NCBI GenBank assembly: GCA_040003205.1
Contig: JBDUDA010000013.1
Coordinates: 1-24,111, forward strand
DNA length: 24,111 nucleotides
Direction of reading: 5' to 3'
Origin: JALYIM01 sp040003205
GTDB taxonomy: Bacteria; Acidobacteriota; Terriglobia; Terriglobales; Acidobacteriaceae
Made by a program: the position numbers and the translations under genes. Below the pieces are notes generated by a model. The model made no database searches, was not told the DNA's origin, and was given only the letters and a program-made list of their open reading frames with translations. Below are positions 1-7,301 of the stretch, in pieces. Each line of letters opens with the position of its first letter. The first letter of the stretch is position 1.

Positions 1-53
1 CCGCCGACGCCAGCCTTTTCAGGGCTGCGCTCTACCACCTGAGCTACCTGGCC
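1..53 (-). tRNA. tRNA-Phe (GAA), 3' part cut by window edge
   Basis: Read on the minus strand from 53, the sequence gives a seven-base acceptor strand GGCCAGG, the TA linker, a D-stem GCTC/GAGC, and an anticodon stem CAGCC/GGCTG closing a seven-base loop CTGAAAA. Loop position 34-36 is GAA (plus-strand 18-20), which reads Phe codons. The variable loop begins at the window edge, and the T-arm and acceptor 3' strand lie outside. A promoter is visible upstream at 173-201, so the primary transcript would carry a 5' leader of about 110 nt. Confidence 0.9.
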
Positions 54-172
54 ACGATTCGTTTCCGATTGCTAGCCAACGTACGACCGTTGTGCTCGAA
101 ACGCTTCGATTGAGGCGGGAGTGCCAACCATCGCCGACAGACTATCGCCGGCAGGCACTTTGAACAGCGTTG

Positions 173-201
173 ATTATAGCAATCGAAATTGAATCACTCA
201 A
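173..201 (-). promoter_or_regulatory. sigma70-type promoter of tRNA-Phe
   Basis: On the minus strand TTGAGT (196-201) is followed after exactly 17 bases by TATAAT (173-178). The -10 is also preceded by TGC, giving an extended -10. It points at the tRNA-Phe gene, and no other minus-strand gene intervenes. The stretch 54-172 between it and the tRNA shows no other gene. Confidence 0.7.
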
Positions 202-243
202 TCCGAACGCGAAAGCACTCTCGCACGCGCTCTTCGCTTTGGC

Positions 244-2886
244 TCACTTCCCTGCCGAGGATGCGTGCTGCTGCAACCACGCCGCCAGTTTCGGCGCCTG
301 CTGGGTTTTTAGATCTACGCAATAATTAATTCGTTCGACCGTCTGTTTGAGAGTTCTCTCTCCCGCTGCCACTTGGTGCGCGGTAAAGAATTCCGTGACG
401 TTATCGCGCAGACCTTGCTCGCAGAATGCTCCGGCGACGGCAACAAGTTCGGTGCTGGCGAAGGGTCCCCCTTTTTTTTCTACATCACTCCAACGCGATC
501 GCACAAATTCCCATGCCAGTTTTCCGCCAGCCGGATTTGTCATCACCGTCGCAATCACGCCCAGGCTATCTTGCGAGCGAACCTGCTCAGTGAGCGAATA
601 TTCTAACGTTCGTTGCAGCAGCTGGGGATCACGAAAGTGTCCGAGGGTATTGAGAAATAAATAATATTGCTCGGGCGTTTTCGTATTCTTACTTTTTGCC
701 AATACTCGATCATACAATTCTGGTCCGCCCGACGTCGCAGATAAACGCAGGGCAGGCTCGGCTAATTCCGAATCCACTGAATCGGGATCCGTCAACGCTT
801 GTTCGGTGATCCTGTTTGCTGCCGCCAGAGCCTCGGGATCACTGCCGGTCTCGCCCAAAATTGCCAGCAGCCGTGCTCTTAAGCTTTTCTGTTCGTCGCT
901 CTCTCCCGGCTTCGGTTGCCATCCGAGATCGTGAGCAACCGGCGCCAGCAATTGCCGCAGCCATACTTGAAAAGCTTCGCGGTCACTATCGTCTGTCGTA
1001 TGCTTGCCAACGTATTCGAGTTGGTCTAACAACTGTTCGAGCACTGCGCGATTACGTTCCTTCTGCAATCCTTCCGCCAGCGCCAGATAATCTCCAATCG
1101 AATTGCGCCCCACGCGCATCGACGCCCATGCATCCGATAACAGCATGATGCGCTCCTCGGGAGTCAATGCAGTTTCCGCGCTCCGCGCCATGTTGCGCAG
1201 GGCATCGGGCGAATAACTGGAGCGGTAATAGCCCGTGGCCCCGGCATTCGCCAGCACCCAGGGCGCGCATCCCTTCACCGTAAAGCTGGCACGTTTGTCG
1301 GAAAGGAGTTCGCATTTTTGCTCGCTCTTGCTGGATGCCGTCGATTTATCTTTTAGGCATATGGGCACTTGCCATAGCCCATTCCCACCGCCCGACGCGG
1401 CCCGGTCAAATAGCGATCGATCGTAGAAATAACGCTGCTGGACGAGCGAAACTGTCGTCGTATCGGCGGAACATTGCGTGCTCACGCTAATGACGGGCGT
1501 ACCTGGCTGCTTCACAAATGTCGGCATGATTTTGTCCACCGGTTTTTTGGATACCTTGGCTAGCATGCTCCAAAAATCGTCGGCCGTGGAATTTCCATAC
1601 GCATGCTGTTTCAGATATTCGTTTACACCCGCGCGAAAACTTTCACGTCCCAGGTAAGCTTCCAGCATTTGCAGGACGGCGGCGGCTTTACCGTACGCGA
1701 TGCCATCAAATAATTCGATTATCTGATCTGGAGTGTCCGCCGCCTGGTGGATGGGTCGGGTGTTCACCAATGAATCTACGTTCAACGCTCTGGTCGTGGC
1801 GCTGACATCGTCCAATTGCCCATTCCATTCAGGCTTCCACGACTCAACCGGCTTGCTCTCCATCCAGGTCGCGAAGCCTTCGTTAAGCCAGATATCGTCC
1901 CACCACTTCATGGTTACGAGATCGCCAAACCATTGGTGAGCCATTTCATGTGCGATGACGGACGCGATCAGCTTTTTCGATCCGATCGAAGCATGCTGAT
2001 CATCAGCCAGGAGCAGGCTTTCGCGGTAAGTGATGCATCCGGTATTTTCCATTGCGCCGGGGGAAAAATCCGGCAGCCCTATGAGATCTAACTTTGCGTA
2101 GGGATATTTAATTCCAAAATAATGATCGTAGAATTTCAGAATATTTTCGGCGGCGTCGAGCGCGAATTTGCCGAGTTCCTTTTTCCCTGGGGTGGCATAG
2201 ACGCGAATCGGTATGCCATCAGCCTCCCCTTCGATATATTCGAAGTTGCCGACCACGAGGGCGGCCAGGTACGACGACATCTTCGGAGTCGTCGCGAAGC
2301 GTACCCTGCGCTGGCCGCTTCCTGGGACGTCGGTTTCAGAGATAATTTGGCTGTTTGAAATCGCGGCGAGCCCTTTGTCAGCAACTGCCGAGATGTCGAA
2401 GGTTGCTTTGTAATTCGGCTCGTCGAATGAAGGCAAAGCACGTCGCGCGTCAACCGGTTCAAACTGAGTCGCGGCATATTTGCGGCCATGATCGTCCTTG
2501 CCCAAATACAAGCCGCGCATATCGCTATTGAGAATGCCGCTGTATTTAATTTGGATGGTGGCTTCGCCCGCCGGGATGGGCTTCTCGACTGTTAACTCGG
2601 CCTGCTGTTTGTCTTTATTTAACGTGACCTTCGCGGTCTGCGTTTTTCCTCCGCTCGAGATTGTGGCCGTATCGAACGTGATCTCTGCCGCGTTCAGAAT
2701 GATCTGTGAGGTTGCCTGCGCGATGCGGACGCGAATAGCTTCGTCCCCGCCGAAAGTGGCGTTGTTTAGGTCAGGGGAAAAGATGAGGCGATAGTTTTCG
2801 GGAGTTACATTTTCAGGCAGGCGCTGGGCTGTACAGATACACACGTTCAGTAGAATGGCGGCCGACAGCAAAATAAGCTTTTTCAT
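244..2886 (-). CDS. Exported M1-family zinc aminopeptidase
   Basis: 880 residues. It should remove N-terminal amino acids from peptides outside the cytoplasm. Residues 1-20 form a signal peptide (MKK, a hydrophobic stretch, then CTA before Gln21). The M1 N-terminal beta domain follows, with the GAMEN exopeptidase motif at 277-281. The zinc site is HEMAH at 313-317 with the third ligand Glu336 in LNEG, which is the family's HExxH-18-E spacing. The C-terminal half is helical and repeat-like (ERAP1-type C-terminal domain). The ATG at 2886 is preceded by GAGGAAAA, a good ribosome-binding site. It lies 148 bases downstream of hutI on the same strand. I see no clear promoter in that gap, so read-through from hutUI is possible. 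The family assignment is firm; the in vivo substrate is not known. Confidence 0.95.
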   Translation of the reverse strand: MKKLILLSAAILLNVCICTAQRLPENVTPENYRLIFSPDLNNATFGGDEAIRVRIAQATSQIILNAAEITFDTATISSGGKTQTAKVTLNKDKQQAELTVEKPIPAGEATIQIKYSGILNSDMRGLYLGKDDHGRKYAATQFEPVDARRALPSFDEPNYKATFDISAVADKGLAAISNSQIISETDVPGSGQRRVRFATTPKMSSYLAALVVGNFEYIEGEADGIPIRVYATPGKKELGKFALDAAENILKFYDHYFGIKYPYAKLDLIGLPDFSPGAMENTGCITYRESLLLADDQHASIGSKKLIASVIAHEMAHQWFGDLVTMKWWDDIWLNEGFATWMESKPVESWKPEWNGQLDDVSATTRALNVDSLVNTRPIHQAADTPDQIIELFDGIAYGKAAAVLQMLEAYLGRESFRAGVNEYLKQHAYGNSTADDFWSMLAKVSKKPVDKIMPTFVKQPGTPVISVSTQCSADTTTVSLVQQRYFYDRSLFDRAASGGGNGLWQVPICLKDKSTASSKSEQKCELLSDKRASFTVKGCAPWVLANAGATGYYRSSYSPDALRNMARSAETALTPEERIMLLSDAWASMRVGRNSIGDYLALAEGLQKERNRAVLEQLLDQLEYVGKHTTDDSDREAFQVWLRQLLAPVAHDLGWQPKPGESDEQKSLRARLLAILGETGSDPEALAAANRITEQALTDPDSVDSELAEPALRLSATSGGPELYDRVLAKSKNTKTPEQYYLFLNTLGHFRDPQLLQRTLEYSLTEQVRSQDSLGVIATVMTNPAGGKLAWEFVRSRWSDVEKKGGPFASTELVAVAGAFCEQGLRDNVTEFFTAHQVAAGERTLKQTVERINYCVDLKTQQAPKLAAWLQQHASSAGK

Positions 2887-3034
2887 TTTTCCTCGGGATT
2901 TCTTTCAAATCTTTTTAGGCGAGCTGACTGCGAAAAGCGCATCGCTTTGCATCTTCCAAAAACTATTTCGGAATCAGGCAAGGGCCAGTTCAATAAACAT
3001 TTGTCTTCTAGCGTCGTTCACGTCCACCCGGACA

Positions 3035-4408
3035 TTACGGAACGTTGTTTTCGAGCAAGTATCCATTCAGCATCGTGAATGAACATTTGCTGGCGCCAAA
3101 CCAATATGCGATTTCACGATAATCAGGGAGATCGAATATCGCGAGGTCCGCGTCCTTCCCGGGCTCAACGGATCCCTTCTTGTGCTGCAATCGGAGCGCG
3201 CAAGCGCCATTGATGGTGGAAGCGGTGATTGCCTCAGCAGGCGTCATTTTCATCTGCGTGCATGCTAACGACATGACGAATTGCATGCTGCTGGTGGGCG
3301 AAGATCCAGGATTGTAATCAGTCGCCACAGCCACGGCTACGCCGGCTTCTATCAACTTTCTCGCGGGCGGATAATTTTGCAATCCCAAAAAATAATTAGC
3401 CCCAGGCACCAGCGTAGCCACGGTATTCCGGCGAGAGAGCTCTTGGATGTCGTCTTGACTGATGTGATCCAGATGATCGAGTGAGGCAGGATCGAATTGC
3501 AGCAATGATTGCAATCCCGTCTCGCTTAGCTGTCCGACATGGGCGCGAACGCCCAAGCCATGTTCTTTTGCGGCTTCGAATATTTGGCAAGTTTCTTCCA
3601 GCGTGAAAGCTCCGCGCTCGGAGAATACATCCACAAATTGAGCGAGTTTGCGCCGGGCCGCTTCAGGCAGCATCTCTTTACAGACGAGTTCAACGTACTT
3701 TGGTGAGCGGCCTTTGAATTCTCGCGGGACCACGTGGGCTCCTAATAGCGTGCCAATGACGGTGCCCGGCCAGCGCGACGCCGCCGTTCGGATTGCTTCC
3801 AGTGATTTCAATTCGGATGCGACGGTCAGTCCGTAGCCGGATTTAGCCTCTACCGTCGTAGTTCCATGGCGCGCCATTTCTTGCAACGTCGCGGTAATTT
3901 TTTCTACTAGACTGCTTTTTTTGGCGTTGCGAACGCCATCCAGACTAGACCGGATGCCTCCGCCCGCCTCAGCAATCTCTTCGTAGGTAGCTCCCGCGAT
4001 GCGCTTTTCGAAATCGATCAGTCGCGGCTCCATAAACGCAGGATGGGTGTGAGAATCAACGAATCCGGGAAGCACTACTTTGTTTTTGCAGTCAATCTCC
4101 AGAATTTGCTTGCGATGTTTTGCGATCCAGGGATCGCGCATGGCATCTTTATTCGAGCCAACCGACACAATTTTCCCGCCAACGCACAGCACGGCTGCGT
4201 CTTTCATGATTCCGAGATCGCCTAGCTCAGAGCCGCGCCGGGCGCCGGAAGTCTGCGATGACGATCTTAGTGTGAGAAGTTGGGAAATATTCGCCAACAA
4301 GAGCGGCCGAGGGCCGGCAAATTTGTCACTAGCTCTTTTCGAGATGCTGCTTTCGCGGTTCGAAGTATTCCTGCCGCTTGGCGCCGCGCTCTTTTTAGAC
4401 AGTCCCAC
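3035..4408 (-). CDS. hutI: Imidazolonepropionase (histidine degradation)
   Basis: 457 residues from a GTG start. HutI hydrolyses 4-imidazolone-5-propanoate to N-formimino-L-glutamate, the third step of histidine breakdown. It is an amidohydrolase-fold enzyme. Visible metal ligands are the HTH pair (His120, His122 in VDSHTHPAF), His290 (RAHVGQLS) and Asp364 (ATDYNPGSS); the substrate loop EAKSGYGL is at 187-194. It starts 17 bases after the hutU stop, so the two are cotranscribed. The GTG has no visible Shine-Dalgarno sequence, and about 35 residues precede the first recognisable HutI residues (LLLANISQ). The family is usually about 405-420 residues long, so the true start may be downstream, for example a TTG in that leucine run. 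Confidence 0.93.
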   Translation of the reverse strand: MGLSKKSAAPSGRNTSNRESSISKRASDKFAGPRPLLLANISQLLTLRSSSQTSGARRGSELGDLGIMKDAAVLCVGGKIVSVGSNKDAMRDPWIAKHRKQILEIDCKNKVVLPGFVDSHTHPAFMEPRLIDFEKRIAGATYEEIAEAGGGIRSSLDGVRNAKKSSLVEKITATLQEMARHGTTTVEAKSGYGLTVASELKSLEAIRTAASRWPGTVIGTLLGAHVVPREFKGRSPKYVELVCKEMLPEAARRKLAQFVDVFSERGAFTLEETCQIFEAAKEHGLGVRAHVGQLSETGLQSLLQFDPASLDHLDHISQDDIQELSRRNTVATLVPGANYFLGLQNYPPARKLIEAGVAVAVATDYNPGSSPTSSMQFVMSLACTQMKMTPAEAITASTINGACALRLQHKKGSVEPGKDADLAIFDLPDYREIAYWFGASKCSFTMLNGYLLENNVP

Positions 4409-4425
4409 GCTGAGCAGTTTATCAG

Positions 4426-6105
4426 CTACTTTTGCATGGGAATCTTCACGCCGTTGTTCGCGGCGAAGTCTTTGGCTTCGTCATAACCGGCATCTACGTG
4501 GCGAAGAATCCCCATCCCCGGATCGGTTGTCAGCACTCGCTCGATTCGCTTCGCCATCATTTCTGTACCGTCTGCGACGGTGACTTGTCCGGCATGCAGC
4601 GAATATCCGATGCCAACGCCCCCGCCGTTGTGGATTGAAACCCACGAGGCGCCCGCTGCCGTATTAACCATGGCATTCAGCAGCGGCCAGTCGGCGACCG
4701 CGTCGCTGCCATCTTTCATGCTCTCAGTTTCGCGATAAGGAGACGCCACCGAACCGCAATCAAGGTGGTCGCGGCCAATGACGATGGGGGCTTTAAGCTT
4801 TCCCTTTTTTACGAGGTCGTTCATGGCGAGTCCAAATTGCGCGCGCTCACCATATCCAAGCCAGCATATTCGCGCTGGCAATCCTTGAAATTTAATTCGC
4901 TTTTTTGCAAGCTCAATCCAGCGCCGGAGAATTCGGTTGTCGGGAAAAAGCTCCAATACAAGATCGTCGGTCACATGAATGTCAGAAGCTTCGCCTGAAA
5001 GCGCGACCCAGCGAAACGGTCCTCGGCCCTCGCAGAACAGAGGGCGAATATATTCGGGCACGAAACCTGGAAAATCGTATGCGTTCTTCACGCCCTGCTG
5101 AAACGCGAACGTCCGAATATTGTTTCCGTAATCAAAAGTTACCGCGCCCATCTTCTGCAAGCGCAGCATGCCTTCCACATGGCGCGCAATGGTATTAAGA
5201 GATTTTTCCTCATACTGTTTAGGATCATTCGCGCGCAGAGCGATTGCATCTTCCAGCGTCATGCCGCTAGGAACGTATCCATTCAGCGGATCATGCGCGG
5301 AGGTCTGGTCGGTGAGAATGTCTGGCACGACGCCCCGGTCCGCGAGCTCGTTAATAACGTCGGCGCAATTTCCTACCAATCCGACGGAAATATTTTCTTT
5401 CTTGCGGACGGCATTTTTGAGAATTCTCAGCGCCTCATCAAGCGTGGTCACCATGAAATCGCAATAGCCCGTCTTGAGACGTTTCTTGATGCGTGCGGGA
5501 TCGACATCTATCCCCAAAAAAGCCGCGCCGGCCATGGTCGCGGCTAGTGGCTGGGCCCCACCCATGCCGCCCATGCCTCCGCTGACAATCAGCTTGCCGG
5601 AGAGGTCTCCGCCAAAATGCTTTTCTGCAGCCGATGCGAAAGTTTCAAACGTTCCCTGGACGATTCCCTGCGAGCCGATGTAAATCCATGAGCCCGCGGT
5701 CATCTGTCCATACATCATGAGTCCGGCCCGTTCGAGCTCGTTGAACTTTTCCCAATTGGACCAGTGGCCTACCAGATTCGAATTTGCGATCAGCACACGC
5801 GGGGCGTACTCGTGAGTTTTTAGAATTCCCACTGGCTTGCCGGATTGCACCAGCAGCGTCTCGTCATCTTCCAGACTCTTGAGTGAAGCAATGATCGCGT
5901 GGTATGCGGACCAACTCCGGGCTGCGCGTCCGGTGCCCCCATAAACCACCAGGTCGCGCGGACGCTCTCCAACTTCCTCGTCGAGATTATTCATCAGCAT
6001 GCGCATCGCTGCTTCCTGCTGCCATCCCTTGCAAGTGAGAGACGTGCCACGAGGCGCTCGAATAGGAGAGTAAGTAGACGGAGAAATTTCCGTTTCAACC
6101 GGCAT
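4426..6105 (-). CDS. hutU: Urocanate hydratase
   Basis: 559 residues, full length for the family. It converts urocanate to 4-imidazolone-5-propanoate using tightly bound NAD+, the step before HutI. Visible signatures are the glycine-rich NAD-binding segment GGMGGMGGAQ (176-185), the conserved Cys414 in RICWLGYGER, and the C-terminal HNGGGVGIGYS and DPGMGILRHVDAGYD blocks. The ATG at 6105 has no Shine-Dalgarno sequence. A promoter-like pair at 6112-6140 would start transcription almost at the ATG, so leaderless translation is possible. hutH and a formiminoglutamate hydrolase are not in the window and must be elsewhere if the pathway is complete. Confidence 0.97.
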   Translation of the reverse strand: MPVETEISPSTYSPIRAPRGTSLTCKGWQQEAAMRMLMNNLDEEVGERPRDLVVYGGTGRAARSWSAYHAIIASLKSLEDDETLLVQSGKPVGILKTHEYAPRVLIANSNLVGHWSNWEKFNELERAGLMMYGQMTAGSWIYIGSQGIVQGTFETFASAAEKHFGGDLSGKLIVSGGMGGMGGAQPLAATMAGAAFLGIDVDPARIKKRLKTGYCDFMVTTLDEALRILKNAVRKKENISVGLVGNCADVINELADRGVVPDILTDQTSAHDPLNGYVPSGMTLEDAIALRANDPKQYEEKSLNTIARHVEGMLRLQKMGAVTFDYGNNIRTFAFQQGVKNAYDFPGFVPEYIRPLFCEGRGPFRWVALSGEASDIHVTDDLVLELFPDNRILRRWIELAKKRIKFQGLPARICWLGYGERAQFGLAMNDLVKKGKLKAPIVIGRDHLDCGSVASPYRETESMKDGSDAVADWPLLNAMVNTAAGASWVSIHNGGGVGIGYSLHAGQVTVADGTEMMAKRIERVLTTDPGMGILRHVDAGYDEAKDFAANNGVKIPMQK

Positions 6106-6111
6106 GCGTAG

Positions 6112-6140
6112 ATGTTAGTGCTTCAGGAGATTGGGATCAA
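6112..6140 (-). promoter_or_regulatory. Promoter-like site upstream of hutU
   Basis: On the minus strand TTGATC (6135-6140), a 17-base spacer and TAACAT (6112-6117) match the sigma70 consensus at 4 of 6 bases each. The predicted start site is within a few bases of the hutU ATG. This is a sequence match only. Confidence 0.35.
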
Positions 6141-6158
6141 ATGGAGAGGAAAAGCCCA

Positions 6159-6325
6159 GGGTGCCCCATCCTTGACAGGTTCATCGTCAAGGGTGGGATG
6201 TCATGATGCAAGTTGCAGTCTTGGACTTTCGACCCTTAAGAAATCTAAATGCGGCAGCCCAATAAAGACACGGCACGTTTTGCATTCCCACCCTTGACGA
6301 TGAACCTGTCAAGGATGGGGCACCC
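6159..6325. repeat. Nested inverted repeat (REP/BIME-like)
   Basis: The arms 6159-6200 and 6283-6325 are inverted copies over about 42 bases, differing by one inserted A. They flank an 82-base spacer with no gene. Each arm is itself a hairpin: CCTTGAC and GTCAAGG around a 9-base loop, extended outward by CCCCAT/GTGGG with one T-G pair. An inverted pair of hairpin units is the layout of REP/BIME elements. Similar GGGTGCCCCATCCTT units are, from memory, common between acidobacterial genes. It sits between the pseudopilin stop and hutU, so it may act as a terminator or mRNA stabiliser for the secretin operon. Confidence 0.8.
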
Positions 6326-6337
6326 GGCCACCCGGCC

Positions 6338-6739
6338 TTACCACGTGCTATACGCCGTCCCATCGCTGGAGATTGCGGTTGCTCCGCTGTGAACGTCGTT
6401 GATTCCACCCTCTTGCTGGTCTGGCGACATGAGCGTGGAATCCTCCTGCTCTACTGTCCAAGTGTCGCTTTTTGCTGTCATCGGATCTGGAGGGATTTGT
6501 TTAATGTATTGCGCCTGCACCAGGTCCTCGAGCGACTGCGGGGCTTTTTGTTTATCCAGGGTGTACTGCGAAATCACGGATCGCAGGGTGAACAGATTTT
6601 GCCGCAGCACTGACTCTCTCGCACGCAAGATGGACTGGTTATAGGCTGGGACGGCAATCGAAATCAAGATCAGGAGCAGGCTGATTACGATCATCAGCTC
6701 GATCAGGGTGAAGCCCCGAATTTTCTTTCTATTCGGCAT
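6338..6739 (-). CDS. GspG-like pseudopilin (type II secretion / type IV pilus-like)
   Basis: 133 residues. It has a short leader MPNRKKIRG, then a class III (prepilin peptidase) cleavage motif G|FTLIELM with the conserved Glu at +5 and a hydrophobic N-terminal helix (to about residue 31). A short globular domain follows with the GspG-like stretch IPPDPMTAKSDTW. The mature protein would assemble into a pseudopilus spanning the periplasm. Its ATG is 8 bases after the stop of the previous pseudopilin gene, so they form one operon with the secretin. The C-terminal Asp/Ser-rich tail resembles that of its neighbour, which suggests the two arose by duplication. Confidence 0.88.
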   Translation of the reverse strand: MPNRKKIRGFTLIELMIVISLLLILISIAVPAYNQSILRARESVLRQNLFTLRSVISQYTLDKQKAPQSLEDLVQAQYIKQIPPDPMTAKSDTWTVEQEDSTLMSPDQQEGGINDVHSGATAISSDGTAYSTW

Positions 6740-6747
6740 TTATCCGC

Positions 6748-7191
6748 TTACCAGTCCTTATATTCCGTTCCATCCAGCCCTGTCCCTTGCGATTTCGTGA
6801 ACACATCGAAAACATTGTTGCCATCCCATGAATCCGATTTCGGATCGTCCTGCATGGAATGCATGCCCCACTCTGCCTTCCCGGTCATGGGATCAATCGG
6901 GATCTTGCGCAGAAACCGCAGCTTCTTGGTACTCACGTTGACCCCGTTCACGAGCGTTTCGAGATCGGGAGGATAGCCCTCCGAGCCAACTTTGATCTGG
7001 AATGCTCCGCGATCCGCGGCGTCTTTGTAGCGATCAATGGCATCCCGCATTTCCCAAAGATCGCGCCGCAACTCGCGTTCCCGCTCCCGCTTGATGGTTA
7101 CCCTCGCCATTGGCACAGCCAGCGACGTGAGAATCAGCAGGATCGAGGTCGCCACAATCAGCTCGATGAGCGTGAACCCGCGCATTTTCAT
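6748..7191 (-). CDS. GspG-like pseudopilin, first of two
   Basis: 147 residues from the ATG at 7191. The open frame extends to a TTG at 7275, but the extra 28 residues would put an unusually long leader before the prepilin site. From 7191 the leader is MKMRG, directly before FTLIELIVATS, the expected short form. An ATG at 7218 is also possible. After the hydrophobic helix comes a charged segment (KRERERELRRDLWEMRDAI) and a GspG-type domain with RKIPIDPMTGKAEW. None of the candidate starts has a clear Shine-Dalgarno sequence. It lies downstream of the secretin and 8 bases upstream of the second pseudopilin. The family is firm; the start is uncertain. Confidence 0.85.
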   Translation of the reverse strand: MKMRGFTLIELIVATSILLILTSLAVPMARVTIKRERERELRRDLWEMRDAIDRYKDAADRGAFQIKVGSEGYPPDLETLVNGVNVSTKKLRFLRKIPIDPMTGKAEWGMHSMQDDPKSDSWDGNNVFDVFTKSQGTGLDGTEYKDW

Positions 7192-7301
7192 ACGACGGGT
7201 TTTTGCGGCGGACACCATAGAAATACTATCGTCGGAAAAATCGAGCCCTTCAGATTTCACTCTCAAAACCAGCAATCGTTACCAGCAATCATTACAAGAA
7301 A

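Noticed and set aside
244..303. A lipoprotein signal for the M1 aminopeptidase (NVCIC near the N-terminus)
   Set aside because: Val precedes the Cys where a lipobox needs Gly, Ala or Ser, so an ordinary signal peptide is more likely.
2887..3034. A promoter for the M1 aminopeptidase gene in the gap after hutI
   Set aside because: Only weak partial matches such as TTGAAC with a poor -10 were found, too weak to report.
3539..3545. HutI with Gln in place of the Glu that follows the third zinc ligand in B. subtilis (HVGQLS instead of HADE)
   Set aside because: Other HutI enzymes, as I recall the Pseudomonas type, have HAEQLS here, so Gln is a normal variant.
6187..6408. A 73-codon minus-strand frame across the nested inverted repeat
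   Set aside because: Its protein repeats the same phrase because it translates both repeat arms; it overlaps the pseudopilin gene and has no start signal.
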